This document shows positions 1 through 8,632 of a stretch of DNA of 64,000 bases, piece by piece. The position numbers and the translations under genes were made by a program. Position 1 is the first letter of the stretch. Every line of letters starts with the position of its first letter. The notes below the pieces were generated by a model. The model saw only the letters and a list, made by a program, of their open reading frames with translations, was not told the origin of the DNA and did not search any database. The stretch covers positions 138,820 to 202,819 of the forward strand of contig DASXSF010000035.1 in assembly GCA_036506155.1 (NCBI GenBank). The letters are read 5' to 3'. Source of the DNA: DASXRA01 sp036506155 (GTDB lineage: Bacteria; Actinomycetota; Actinomycetes; Mycobacteriales; Jatrophihabitantaceae).

Positions 1-32
1 GGGCGACGCGTGGACCAGGAAGGCCGCCCGTC

Positions 33-79
33 GTGATCTTGGAGTTATGGCTGAATATCGACCGCAACTCCAAGATCAT
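33..79. repeat. 47-bp dispersed palindromic repeat, copy 1
   Basis: A 14-bp stem (arms 33-46 and 66-79, GTGATCTTGGAGTT against AACTCCAAGATCAT) with a short second stem and an internal core TGGCTGAATATCGACC. A second copy in reverse orientation lies at 38348-38394; aligned, 42 of 47 bases match. This copy lies 34 bp beyond the stop codon of the EtfD-like gene, so it could act as a terminator for it. Bases 1-32 hold nothing recognisable. Confidence 0.85.
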
Positions 80-113
80 CGGCCGAGGGTTGCCGGCGCC
101 GCAGGGCAGCACC

Positions 114-2285
114 CTACTGCCGCAGCGATTGCCGCAGGATCTGCGCGACGTCCAGTACGGCGACGTCGTCGCGGGCCTCGCCCGACGACTGCTTGGCGAT
201 CACCGCGTCGGAGAGCATGACCATGCAGAACGGACACGCCGTCGAGATCATGTCCGGGTCGAGGCCGAGTGCCTCCTCGGTGCGCTCGATGTTGACCCGC
301 TTGCCGATCTTCTCCTCCATCCACATCCGCGCACCGCCGGCGCCACAGCAGAAGCCCCGGTCTTTGCAGCGGTGCATCTCCTGGGCTTTCAGCTGGGGGA
401 TGGAGTCGAGCACGTCGCGCGGCGGCGTGTACACCTTGTTGTGGCGGCCGAGGTAGCACGGGTCGTGGTAGGTGATCTTCTTGTCCACCGGCTCGACCGG
501 CGTCAACCGTCCTTCGGCGACCAGCCGGCCGAGCAGTTGCGTGTGGTGGACGACGTCGAAATGCCCGGACAGTTGCGGATACTCGTTGGCCAGCGTGTTG
601 AAGCAGTGCGGGCACGTGGCGACGATCTTGAGCGGCGCCGCCCTCGTGATGGAGTTCAACGTCTCGACGTTCTGCATGCCCTGCATCTGGAACAGGAACT
701 CATTGCCCAGTCGCCGCGCCGGATCGCCGGTGCACGTCTCGGCACTGCCCAGCACCGCGAACGAAACGCCTGCCGCGTCCAGCAACTCGGCAAACGCCCG
801 CGTCACCTTGCGGGAGCGATCCTCGAGGGCGCCGGCACAGCCCACCCAGAACAGGTACTCGATGTCGGCGGGAAGCGGCGTGCCCGGCACTGCCCGCCGG
901 ACCTCGAAGGGCAGCCCCTCCATCCACTCCTCGCGGGCTTTCTCCGCGAGCCCCCACGGGTTGCCCTTGTTCTCGATGTTCCGGAGCATGACGCCGGCCT
1001 CGGACGGAAAGGCCGACTCGATCAGCACCTGGTAGCGGCGCATGTCGACGATGTGGTCGACGTGCTCGATGTCGACCGGACACTGCTCCACGCACGCCCC
1101 GCACGTGGTGCACGACCACAGCACGTCCGGGTCGATAACCCCACCCGACGCGAGGTCGCCGACGAGCGGGCGTACGGCCTGGTCCGGCCCGGAGCCAGGC
1201 ACCCGGCCGAACCCCGACTCCGGCACATGTGGTTCGTGCGATTCGACCTTGGTGTCGTCCGGCGCCGACTTTCCCCCGATGAGATATGGCGCCTTGGCGA
1301 ACAGGTGATCGCGCAAGTCCATGATGACGAGCTTGGGCGAGAGCGGCTTGCCGGTGTTCCAGGCCGGGCACTGTGACTGGCAGCGCCCACACTCGGTGCA
1401 CGTCGTGAAATCCAGGTAGCCCTTCCAGGTGAAGTCCTCGATCTTGCCGCGGCCGAACGACGTGTCCTCGGACAGGTTCTCCACGTCGGAGAAGTCGATC
1501 GGCTTGCCCGCCGGGTCCGCCACCGGCAGCAATGCCCCCAGCCCGTCGGGCTCTCGCTTGGTGAGGACGTTCAGCGGCGCCACGAAGATGTGCAGGTGCT
1601 TGGAGTGCAGCACCAGGATGAGGAAGCCGAAGACGACCGCCATCTGCGCGATCAGGAAGAACGTCTCGACGCCCTGGTTGTAGGCGCCGTCGCCCAGCGC
1701 ACGCGACACCAGGTAGGAAGCGAACGGCGCCTTCGACATGCCCCAAGGGAAGTGCCCGGTGTTGTACTGCGCGCCGCGGTAGAGCAGCAGTGTCGCGATA
1801 ACGAGGAAGATCATGCCGAGCACGGCCCACGCGGCACCGGTATGCGAGCCGTAGAAGCGCGATGCCCGCTGCCGCCGCTCCGGCGCCTGACGCAGCCGGA
1901 TGATCGCGAACGTAATGATTGCCACGAGCACTGCGACGGCGAAAAGATCCTCCAGGAACCCCAACCAGCGGGCATGGCCGAACCAGGGAAACGCGAAGTC
2001 CTGGCTGATCGTCAGCGCACCGAACGCCTCGATGATCGTGATGAACAGGACGATAAAGCCCCAGAACGTCATGAAGTGCGCGATACCCGGCAGCGACCAC
2101 TTGAGCAACTTGCGCTGCCCGAAGACTTCGGTGACCTGATCCCGCAGCCGGGCTTTGATGTCGTCGGTGCGGCCCGGTGCCGGACGTCCTGAGCGGATCA
2201 GCCGCGCCAACCACGCGCCGCGGCGGCCGGCGAGGATTGCCGTCACGACGAGCATGATCAGCGCGATGGTCAGGCGGAGCGCCAC
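114..2285 (-). CDS. etfD: EtfD-like membrane iron-sulfur oxidoreductase
   Basis: About 723 aa. The N-terminal part has several membrane helices (heme b type, residues about 5-250). Two ferredoxin-type cysteine clusters follow, CTECGRCQSQCP near residue 296 and CTTCGACVEQCP near 390, then two heterodisulfide-reductase CCG modules, the last with CCGAGGARMWMEE near 645. This matches the actinobacterial family of M. tuberculosis Rv0338c (EtfD), which passes electrons from electron transfer flavoprotein to the respiratory chain during fatty acid beta-oxidation. I chose the GTG at 2285 because GAAGGAG lies 6 nt before it; an in-frame ATG at 2363 exists but has no such site and would overlap the divergent P450. 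Function is inferred from family resemblance. Confidence 0.82.
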   Translation of the reverse strand: MALRLTIALIMLVVTAILAGRRGAWLARLIRSGRPAPGRTDDIKARLRDQVTEVFGQRKLLKWSLPGIAHFMTFWGFIVLFITIIEAFGALTISQDFAFPWFGHARWLGFLEDLFAVAVLVAIITFAIIRLRQAPERRQRASRFYGSHTGAAWAVLGMIFLVIATLLLYRGAQYNTGHFPWGMSKAPFASYLVSRALGDGAYNQGVETFFLIAQMAVVFGFLILVLHSKHLHIFVAPLNVLTKREPDGLGALLPVADPAGKPIDFSDVENLSEDTSFGRGKIEDFTWKGYLDFTTCTECGRCQSQCPAWNTGKPLSPKLVIMDLRDHLFAKAPYLIGGKSAPDDTKVESHEPHVPESGFGRVPGSGPDQAVRPLVGDLASGGVIDPDVLWSCTTCGACVEQCPVDIEHVDHIVDMRRYQVLIESAFPSEAGVMLRNIENKGNPWGLAEKAREEWMEGLPFEVRRAVPGTPLPADIEYLFWVGCAGALEDRSRKVTRAFAELLDAAGVSFAVLGSAETCTGDPARRLGNEFLFQMQGMQNVETLNSITRAAPLKIVATCPHCFNTLANEYPQLSGHFDVVHHTQLLGRLVAEGRLTPVEPVDKKITYHDPCYLGRHNKVYTPPRDVLDSIPQLKAQEMHRCKDRGFCCGAGGARMWMEEKIGKRVNIERTEEALGLDPDMISTACPFCMVMLSDAVIAKQSSGEARDDVAVLDVAQILRQSLRQ

Positions 2286-2388
2286 CAGGGTCTCCTTCGG
2301 GGGTTTGCCGATTCGCCGAAGCCTACGTGGGTTACTCGCCAGTAACCACATGGCACACATCACGCGTCACGCGTGCCAGGCTGGGCTC

Positions 2389-3468
2389 GTGACGGTCACC
2401 GTCGAGGATCTCGAACGCGACCCGCACCCCCTGCTGGCCGAGCTCCGCGCCACCGAACCGGTCGCATGGCTGCCGGCATTGTCTGCCTGGCTGGTCACTC
2501 GATACGACCTGGCCGATCAGGTGCTGCGCGACCCGGCGACGTTCACCGTGGACGATCCACGGTTCTCCACGGCCCTCGTGGTCGGCCCGAGCATGCTCTC
2601 CCTGGACGGTGCCGAGCACGCGCGGCACCGCGGTCCGTTTCACCGCTCGCTTCGCCCGGCGGATCGGTTCGCGGCGTTCGTGGCGGACGAGACACGCCGG
2701 CTGGTCGCGGCCCTGCCACCAGGGCGTGCCGAGTTGCGCCGCGGCCTGGCCGGCCCGCTGGCTGTGGCAGTGGTAGCCGAGGCGCTGGGCGTGTCCGGAG
2801 CGGACACCGCCACGGTGCTGGGCTGGTACGACGCGATCGTCTCAGCGGTGTCGGGAGTGAGTGCCGGGCACCCGATTCCACCAGAGGGGCCGGCTGCTTT
2901 CGCAGCACTGCGTGCGCGGATCGAGACGGCCGTCCCCGGCCTCGACCTCGACGAGACCGCGTCCAATACAGCCGTGCTGATGTTCGGAGGCATCGAGACC
3001 ACTGAGGGCATGATCACCAACCTGGTCGTCCATGTGTTGTCGAATGCCGATGCCCGGGACGCGCTGCGAGCCGATCGCAGCCTGATCCGCGCCGCCGTGG
3101 AGGAGTCGTTGCGGCTTGAACCGGCGGCAGCCGTCGTGGACCGCTACGCGACCCGGGACGTCGACCTGGGCGGTGTCGCGATCCGGCGCGGCGACCAGGT
3201 GACCCTGTCCATCGCCGGTGCCAACCGAGACCCCGACGTCTTCGCCGAGCCTGACCGCTTCGACATCCGCCGCCCGAACGCCCGCCAGCATCTGGCCTTC
3301 GCCCGGGGGCCGCACGTGTGCATCGGCATGGACCTGGCCCGTCTGGAGGCGGCCACCGCGCTCGCTGCCCTGCTCGAACTCCCGAACCTGCGCCTCGCCG
3401 ACGATGCGACACCGCGCGGGCTCGTGTTCCGCAAGCCGCCCGCCGTCAACGTGCGCTGGCAACCGTAG
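2389..3468 (+). CDS. cytochrome P450
   Basis: About 359 aa, slightly short for a bacterial P450. The I-helix motif GGIETTEG is near residue 200, the K-helix ExxR (EESLR) near 238, and the heme-binding loop FARGPHVCIG carries the axial cysteine at about residue 311, so all core elements are present. It is a soluble monooxygenase or related heme enzyme, and no ferredoxin or reductase partner is adjacent. The start is uncertain: GTG 2389 puts the DLERDPHPLL segment near the N-terminus as is usual, while ATG 2350 is in frame and would add 13 residues. Neither has a clear ribosome binding site. Substrate unknown. It is divergent from the EtfD-like gene. Confidence 0.85.
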   Translation: MTVTVEDLERDPHPLLAELRATEPVAWLPALSAWLVTRYDLADQVLRDPATFTVDDPRFSTALVVGPSMLSLDGAEHARHRGPFHRSLRPADRFAAFVADETRRLVAALPPGRAELRRGLAGPLAVAVVAEALGVSGADTATVLGWYDAIVSAVSGVSAGHPIPPEGPAAFAALRARIETAVPGLDLDETASNTAVLMFGGIETTEGMITNLVVHVLSNADARDALRADRSLIRAAVEESLRLEPAAAVVDRYATRDVDLGGVAIRRGDQVTLSIAGANRDPDVFAEPDRFDIRRPNARQHLAFARGPHVCIGMDLARLEAATALAALLELPNLRLADDATPRGLVFRKPPAVNVRWQP

Positions 3469-3485
3469 CGCTACGGCGCTAAAGT
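3463..3485 (+). promoter_or_regulatory. palindromic operator and -10 box of vapBC module 1
   Basis: A perfect 14-bp palindrome CCGTAGCGCTACGG (3463-3476) overlaps the P450 stop codon. It is followed by TAAAGT (3480-3485), a TANNNT -10 box six bases before the GTG start of the antitoxin, so the transcript is probably leaderless. The palindrome is placed where an autorepressing VapBC complex would block the promoter. The operator role is inferred. Confidence 0.5.
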
Positions 3486-3491
3486 GGCGCT

Positions 3492-3728
3492 GTGGCGACA
3501 ATCCAGATACGCGAGATCCCCGAGGACGCCTACGAAGTGATCCGCAAGCGTGCCCGGGCCAAGGGCCGGTCCATCCAGTCGTACATGCGCGAGGTCGTGA
3601 TCGACTTCGCCTATCTGCCGACGACGGAAGAGGTTCTGGTGGAACTGGAGTCGGCTCACGCGTCGAGCGACACGGCTGGTTCGACTCGCGAGTCGATTCT
3701 TGCCGACCTGGCGGCAGAGCGTAGGTGA
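3492..3728 (+). CDS. vapB: VapB-type antitoxin (ribbon-helix-helix like)
   Basis: A 78-aa protein starting IQIREIPEDAYEVIRKRARA, the short beta-strand plus helix pattern of a FitA/VapB-like DNA-binding antitoxin, followed by an acidic C-terminal tail that would wrap the toxin. Its stop overlaps the GTG start of the PIN-domain gene by four bases (GTGA), the classic antitoxin-toxin order. A TAAAGT -10 box six bases upstream suggests a leaderless mRNA, and a perfect palindrome lies just before it. Antitoxin identity rests on this fold pattern plus the downstream toxin. Confidence 0.8.
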   Translation: MATIQIREIPEDAYEVIRKRARAKGRSIQSYMREVVIDFAYLPTTEEVLVELESAHASSDTAGSTRESILADLAAERR

Positions 3729-4126
3729 ACTACCCAATCGACTACGTCGTCGACGCATCGGCGCTCGTGCTGGCGATGACCGGCAAGACCGACGACGCCC
3801 GGGCGCTGCGGACGCGGTTGCCATCAATGCGACGCCACGCGCCGCACCTGGTCGACGCCGAGGTTGGCAATGTGCTGCGGCGCCATGCTCGCGCCGGGCT
3901 GATCACTTCCACGGAGGCAAGTGCGGCGCTGCGATCGCTTCGCGTGCTGGTGCAGCACCGCTACCCGCCCGCCGGGCCGCTTGCCGAGTTGGCTTGGCAA
4001 TACCGCGACAGCCTGTCCTTCTACGACGCGCTCTACGTTGCGCTGGCCGTGCGCCTCGGTGTGCCGCTGCTGAGCGCCGACGCCCGGCTGACCAAGGCCG
4101 GCCACTGCCCGGTTGAGCTGGTCTGA
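3725..4126 (+). CDS. vapC: VapC PIN-domain toxin
   Basis: A 133-aa PIN domain. The acidic metal-binding residues are in place: D10 in YVVDASALV, E46 in LVDAEVGNV, D101 in SFYDALYVA and D119 in LLSADARL. PIN toxins are Mg-dependent ribonucleases that cut tRNA or rRNA when the antitoxin is degraded. Translation is coupled to the antitoxin by a GTGA overlap. The gene looks intact. Cellular target cannot be predicted from sequence. Confidence 0.88.
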   Translation: MNYPIDYVVDASALVLAMTGKTDDARALRTRLPSMRRHAPHLVDAEVGNVLRRHARAGLITSTEASAALRSLRVLVQHRYPPAGPLAELAWQYRDSLSFYDALYVALAVRLGVPLLSADARLTKAGHCPVELV

Positions 4127-4273
4127 GCTGACCGGCTGACGGCAGCGCCGAGGTAACGATTCGGAAAAGGCGCTGTAGGGGTGCGCCGCACGGTGCAAGG
4201 CTGGACCGTCTGACGGAAGTAGCATTCCACGACGCGGCAAACCCGATCTGCTCTATAGACAAGGCCTGACGAA

Positions 4274-4954
4274 TTGACGAGTGTCGCCGGGGCGCCGACC
4301 CGAGCAGTCGAGCGTGCGCTCGACCTGCTCGCGGAGGTCTGCGCCGACGCGCCGTTGAGTCTCGCGAGCTGTGCGCGCCGCGCCCGGCTCGCGCCCAGCA
4401 CGGCGTTGCGATTGCTGCGCACCCTGGAACGAGCGGCGTTCGTGCACCGCGACGAGGCGGGCTACTACCACCCGGGACCGCGGCTCATCCAACTCGGCGC
4501 GGCGTCGCTGGGCCGGCAGGCACTCGTGACCATGGCCGAGCCGGCACTGCGACGCATCGTCGCGGCCACCGGCGAGTCGGCCTACCTCAGCATTGAGGGA
4601 CCTGACCACACCGCGATCTACGTCGCGATGGTCGAGGGAACGCACACGGTGCGGCACACCAGCTGGGTCGGCCGGGCGATGCCGTACGAGGGCCTGGCGG
4701 TGGGGGACGCGCTTCGCGGCGCCGTGACCGAGGCGGGATACGTCGCCCAGCGCGACCGGGTCGAGCCGGACGTCACCGCGATCGCGGCTCCGATCCGCCG
4801 CCCGGGCGGCATCGCCGGTGCCCTCAACCTGCTCGGCCCGACGTTTCGCATCGACGCCCGGACAATGCACGAATACGGACAGATCGTCGCCCGTGAGGCC
4901 CGCGGGCTGGCCGCCCAGCTCGGCGTGCACCGCGAGCAGGAGGTCGCCGGCTAA
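4274..4954 (+). CDS. IclR-family transcriptional regulator
   Basis: A 226-aa protein with an N-terminal winged helix (RAVERALDLLAEV, then LAPSTALRLLRTLERAAFV) and a C-terminal IclR ligand-binding domain. The start is probably TTG 4274, with AAGG about nine bases upstream; no better start is in frame nearby. Its stop overlaps the ATG of the ABC ATPase by one base (TAATG), so regulator and importer form one operon. An IclR-type activator (HutR) controls histidine utilisation in Corynebacterium resistens, and the hutF gene at the far end of this run makes a similar role attractive here. That link is inference. Confidence 0.85.
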   Translation: MTSVAGAPTRAVERALDLLAEVCADAPLSLASCARRARLAPSTALRLLRTLERAAFVHRDEAGYYHPGPRLIQLGAASLGRQALVTMAEPALRRIVAATGESAYLSIEGPDHTAIYVAMVEGTHTVRHTSWVGRAMPYEGLAVGDALRGAVTEAGYVAQRDRVEPDVTAIAAPIRRPGGIAGALNLLGPTFRIDARTMHEYGQIVAREARGLAAQLGVHREQEVAG

Positions 4955-6093
4955 TGATCAGGTTCGAGTCTGTCACCAAGCGCTACCCCGACGGCACGGT
5001 CGCCGTCCACGAGTTGAGCCTGGAGGCGCCGTCGCACCAGATAACCGTGCTGGTCGGCCCGTCGGGCTGCGGCAAGACCACGAGCCTGCGCATGATCAAC
5101 CGGATGATCGACCCCACTGAGGGGCGGATCTGGCTCGACGACAAGGACATCTCGGCGGTGCCGCCCCCGCAGCTACGACGCGGCATGGGCTACGTCATTC
5201 AGGCGGCCGGGCTCTTCCCGCACCGCACCGTCGTCGACAACGTCGCGACCGTGCCGTTCCTGCTCAAGCAGAACCGACACGAAGCCCGCGCCAAGGCGAT
5301 GGAACTGCTCGAGCGGGTCGGCCTGCCGGCCCAGCTCGCGAAGCGCTACCCGCAGCAACTGTCCGGCGGGCAGCAGCAGCGGGTGGGCGTCGCCCGGGCG
5401 CTGGCCGCCGACCCGCAGGTCATGCTGATGGACGAGCCGTTCTCCGCCGTCGACCCCGTGGTGCGCGCCCAACTTCAGGACGAATTCCTGCGCCTACAGG
5501 CTGAACTGGCCAAGACGATCGTGTTCGTCACGCACGACATCGACGAGGCGATCAAGCTCGGCGACCATGTCGCGGTGCTGCGCGTGGGCGGCCGGCTGGC
5601 CCAGTTCGCCACTCCGGCCGACTTGCTCTCCCGGCCGGCCGACTCGTTCGTCGCCGGCTTCGTCGGACGCGACCGGGGCTACCGCGCCCTCGGGTTCACC
5701 GTCGCCGACGCGCTGCAACTGCACGACGAGGGCACGGTCGCTCTCGGGTCCGATCTTGCCGACGCGCCCCGGGTGGCCCGCGACGGCTGGGTGCTCGTCG
5801 TCGACGCCGACCAGCAGCCCCAGGGGTGGCTGGCCCTCACCGGCGTGCCGCCAAGCGCCCTCACCGGCGAGGTCACCCCCGAACTGCTCAACCTCGGCGG
5901 CACCCTGGCCACCCAGGGCGGCACGCTGCGCGAGGCGCTCGATGCGGCACTGTCCTCGCCCAGTGGGAGGGGCGTCGTCGTCGACGAGGACGGCCGCTTC
6001 GCCGGCACGGTCGGCGCGTCCGACGTGCTGGCCCGCATCGAGGCTCACGCCGCGCAAGCCCGGCGCGCCCCGGCGGGGATCGGCACGTCATGA
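4954..6093 (+). CDS. opuCA: OpuC/ProV-type ABC importer ATPase with CBS-like domain
   Basis: A 379-aa ATPase. Walker A is GPSGCGKTT, the signature is LSGGQQQRVGVARALA and Walker B is VMLMDEPFSAVD. The C-terminal third, ending VVVDEDGRFAGTVGASDVLA, resembles a CBS-type domain, as in OpuCA and ProV proteins where it senses ionic strength or nucleotides. It powers the two permeases encoded next. It overlaps IclR by one base and the next permease by four bases (ATGA). The family usually imports quaternary amines such as glycine betaine or choline, but the co-transcribed hut-type genes suggest a different ligand. Confidence 0.9.
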   Translation: MIRFESVTKRYPDGTVAVHELSLEAPSHQITVLVGPSGCGKTTSLRMINRMIDPTEGRIWLDDKDISAVPPPQLRRGMGYVIQAAGLFPHRTVVDNVATVPFLLKQNRHEARAKAMELLERVGLPAQLAKRYPQQLSGGQQQRVGVARALAADPQVMLMDEPFSAVDPVVRAQLQDEFLRLQAELAKTIVFVTHDIDEAIKLGDHVAVLRVGGRLAQFATPADLLSRPADSFVAGFVGRDRGYRALGFTVADALQLHDEGTVALGSDLADAPRVARDGWVLVVDADQQPQGWLALTGVPPSALTGEVTPELLNLGGTLATQGGTLREALDAALSSPSGRGVVVDEDGRFAGTVGASDVLARIEAHAAQARRAPAGIGTS

Positions 6094-6743
6094 ACGTGTG
6101 GACGTACTTCCGCGACAACCAGAGCGACGTCCTGCACTGGACCTGGACCACTGTCTGGCTGGCCGCGCTGCCGCTGGTCGTCGGGCTGATCATCGCGTTG
6201 CCCATCGGCTGGCTGGCCAGTCGTCATCGCTGGACGTACCCGCCACTAGTCACGCTAGCCGGGCTGGCTTACACCATCCCGTCCCTCGTGCTGTTCCTGC
6301 TACTGCCCGGCCTATTGGGCACCCAGATCCTCGCGCCGATCAACGTGGCGGTGGCCCTCACCATTTACACGGTGGCGCTGCTTGTCCGCGTCGTGGCCGA
6401 CGGCCTCTCGTCCGTCTCGACCACCACCCTGTCGGCGGCGTCGGCCATGGGGTACACCGACCGCCAACGCGTGTTCGCCGTGCAGTTGCCGATCGCGGTG
6501 CCGGTGATCGGCGCCGGACTGCGGGTGGCCGCTGTCTCCAACGTCAGCCTCGTGTCGGTGGCGTCTCTGCTCGGCGTGGCCCAACTCGGCACGCTGTTCA
6601 CAGAGGGATCGCAGCTGAACTCGCTACCGCCGATCCTGCTCGGCCTGATCCTGATCATCGCGCTCGCGCTGCTGTTCGACGTTGTTATCGTGCTGGGTAT
6701 CCGACTGCTCACTCCCTGGCAACGGGTGGTGAGAGCGCGATGA
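6090..6743 (+). CDS. opuCB: OpuC-type ABC importer permease 1
   Basis: A 217-aa membrane protein with about six helices and the binding-protein-dependent transport motif around SAASAMGYTDRQRVFAVQLP, which matches the EAA loop contacting the ATPase. It follows the ATPase with an ATGA overlap and precedes the second permease with another ATGA overlap, so translation of the four proteins is tightly coupled. Together the two permeases should form a heterodimeric channel in the cytoplasmic membrane. Confidence 0.88.
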   Translation: MNVWTYFRDNQSDVLHWTWTTVWLAALPLVVGLIIALPIGWLASRHRWTYPPLVTLAGLAYTIPSLVLFLLLPGLLGTQILAPINVAVALTIYTVALLVRVVADGLSSVSTTTLSAASAMGYTDRQRVFAVQLPIAVPVIGAGLRVAAVSNVSLVSVASLLGVAQLGTLFTEGSQLNSLPPILLGLILIIALALLFDVVIVLGIRLLTPWQRVVRAR

Positions 6744-7552
6744 GTGCGCTGGCCGACGACAACAGCCTCAACCTCGACCGGGTGGGTGTGTGGCTCAACG
6801 ACCCGGCGAACTGGTGGGGTCCGAACGGGCTGCTCGTGCACATCCGCGAGCACGTGTTCTACACGCTGATCGCGGTCGCCGTCGCGATGCTGATCGCGTT
6901 GCCACTCGGCCTCTGGATCGGACACACCGGCCGGGGTGTGCTGGCAGTCGCCGGCCTGGCCAACGGGCTGCGCGCGGTGCCCTCGCTGGGGTTCGTCGTG
7001 CTGCTCGTGATCTGGCTCTCACCCAAGATCCACGCCACCACAACAATTCCAGGGCTCGTCCCGGTCGGTGCGTTCCAGTACTTCGTGGTGGTCGAGATCG
7101 TGCTTGTGGTGCTGGCCATCCCGCCGATCCTGACGAGTACGTACGCCGGCGTACAGAACGTCGACCCGGCGGTTCGCGACGCGGCCAAGGGCATGGGCAT
7201 GACCGGCGGGCAGGTGGTGCGCCGGGTGGAGTTGCCGATCGCCTTGCCGCTGATCATGTCCGGGCTGCGCAGTTCGTCACTGCAGGTGATCGCCACCGCA
7301 ACGGTGGCGGCGTACGCGCCGTTCCTCGGCGGTCTGGGCCGGCTCATCATCGACGGCACCCAGACGATCAACGACCCACACACCGGCTACCCGGCGATGG
7401 TGAGCGCCGGCATCATCGTCGCTCTGCTCGCGGTCGTGGCCGACCTGGCATTGATCGGGGTCGAGCGGCTGATCGTGTCTCCGGGCGTCTCCGAGCGGTT
7501 TTCCCGGCGCGCCAGCCGGACCGCCGCAGAGGTGGAGTTGGCGCCGGCCTGA
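6740..7552 (+). CDS. opuCD: OpuC-type ABC importer permease 2
   Basis: A 270-aa inner-membrane permease with about six helices. The EAA-like loop is AVRDAAKGMGMTGGQVVRRVELP. It is slightly longer than its partner because of an N-terminal extension (NSLNLDRVGVWLNDPANWW) before the first helix. It overlaps the preceding gene by ATGA and is followed after 36 bp by the binding protein, which has its own strong ribosome binding site. Confidence 0.88.
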   Translation: MSALADDNSLNLDRVGVWLNDPANWWGPNGLLVHIREHVFYTLIAVAVAMLIALPLGLWIGHTGRGVLAVAGLANGLRAVPSLGFVVLLVIWLSPKIHATTTIPGLVPVGAFQYFVVVEIVLVVLAIPPILTSTYAGVQNVDPAVRDAAKGMGMTGGQVVRRVELPIALPLIMSGLRSSSLQVIATATVAAYAPFLGGLGRLIIDGTQTINDPHTGYPAMVSAGIIVALLAVVADLALIGVERLIVSPGVSERFSRRASRTAAEVELAPA

Positions 7553-7588
7553 TCTGACCCGATATTGGATGTCCGACGAAGGAGAGAT

Positions 7589-8563
7589 ATGAAGCGCACC
7601 TATCTGCTCGCCGCAGGCGTGCTGGCCTCGGTCCTCGCGCTCGCCGCTTGCGGCAGCAGCGGGAGTTCGAGCAAGACGCAGTCGCCGGCTACCTCGGCCG
7701 CGGCGACGACCGCGTCGAGCCCGGCGAGCCAGACGGCCAGCGGCGCCGGCGGTTACCCTGCCGGTCCCGGCTCGATCACGGTCGGCTCGGCCGGCTTCAC
7801 CGAGAACGTCCTGCTGGCCGACATCTACGGCGATGCCATGTCGGCAAAGGGCGTGAAGGTCAGCAAGCATCTCAGCATCGGTGAGCGCCCTATCTACATG
7901 AAGGCCCTGAACGACGGCTCGATCGGCTTCATCCCCGAATACTCCGGCTCGATCCTCAGCTTCCTGGACGCGTCCGCTACCGCCAAGACGCCTGCTGACG
8001 TCTACAGCGCGCTGCAGCAGAAGCTCGACCCGAAGCAGGTCGCGCTGCAGTACGCGGCCGCGCAAGACAGCGACACGATCACCGTCACCCAGGCGACGGT
8101 GCAGAAGTATCACCTCACGTCCATCGGCGATCTCGCTTCCGTGGCGAGCCATCTGACGCTGGGCGCGCCGGCACAGTTCAAGACGCGTCCGGACGGCGTG
8201 CCGGCGCTGAAGAGCGTCTACGGCGTCACGTTCGGGCGCTTCACGCCGCTGGAGGCGGGCGGCGCGATCACGGTCACCGCGCTCAAGAACGGCACCATCG
8301 ACGCAGCGGACATCTTCTCCACCGACTCGTCGATCGCGGCGAACAAATTCGTGTCGCTGACCGACCCCAAGAGCATGTTCGCCGCACAGAACATCGTGCC
8401 GATCGTGAACAAGTCGAAGCTGACCCAGCCGATGGTGGACGCGTGCAACGCCGTGTCGGCGAAGCTCGACACCAAGACGCTGGCCAGCCTTGTCGCCGAG
8501 GCGAGCAGCGGCGACCCGGACAAGGTAGCCAAGGACTGGCTGTCCAGCGTCGGTCTGGGCTGA
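7589..8563 (+). CDS. opuCC: OpuAC-type substrate-binding lipoprotein
   Basis: A 324-aa lipoprotein. The signal peptide ends in the lipobox LAAC (Cys about 22), followed by a Ser/Ala-rich linker, then the OpuAC fold beginning ITVGSAGFTENVLLADIYGD with the family pattern GERPIYMKALNDGSIGFIPEYSG. It captures the ligand outside the membrane for the two permeases. The ATG at 7589 has GAAGGAGAG directly upstream. The ligand is not determined: quaternary amines are typical of the family, but the operon context suggests a histidine-related compound. Confidence 0.88.
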   Translation: MKRTYLLAAGVLASVLALAACGSSGSSSKTQSPATSAAATTASSPASQTASGAGGYPAGPGSITVGSAGFTENVLLADIYGDAMSAKGVKVSKHLSIGERPIYMKALNDGSIGFIPEYSGSILSFLDASATAKTPADVYSALQQKLDPKQVALQYAAAQDSDTITVTQATVQKYHLTSIGDLASVASHLTLGAPAQFKTRPDGVPALKSVYGVTFGRFTPLEAGGAITVTALKNGTIDAADIFSTDSSIAANKFVSLTDPKSMFAAQNIVPIVNKSKLTQPMVDACNAVSAKLDTKTLASLVAEASSGDPDKVAKDWLSSVGLG

Positions 8564-8632
8564 CCGTCACCGGTTATCGGCCGCTCGGACGGCGCTTCGC
8601 CGCCTCGGACGGCCGAACCGGGATGGCACGCT

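Noticed and set aside
33..1376. 447-aa plus-strand ORF antisense to the EtfD-like gene
   Set aside because: It is a GC-rich shadow frame: no domain, biased to Arg/His/Asp, while the minus frame has clear cysteine motifs.
2350..2388. ATG 2350 as the P450 start
   Set aside because: In frame but without ribosome binding site or -10 box; the P450 fold begins naturally after GTG 2389. Kept only as an alternative.
5567..7552. 661-aa ORF running across the OpuC genes
   Set aside because: Its first two thirds are an out-of-frame shadow; only the end from 6740 is the real second permease.
4954..8563. Firm call as glycine betaine transporter
   Set aside because: The family fits, but the operon context with HutF makes the ligand uncertain.
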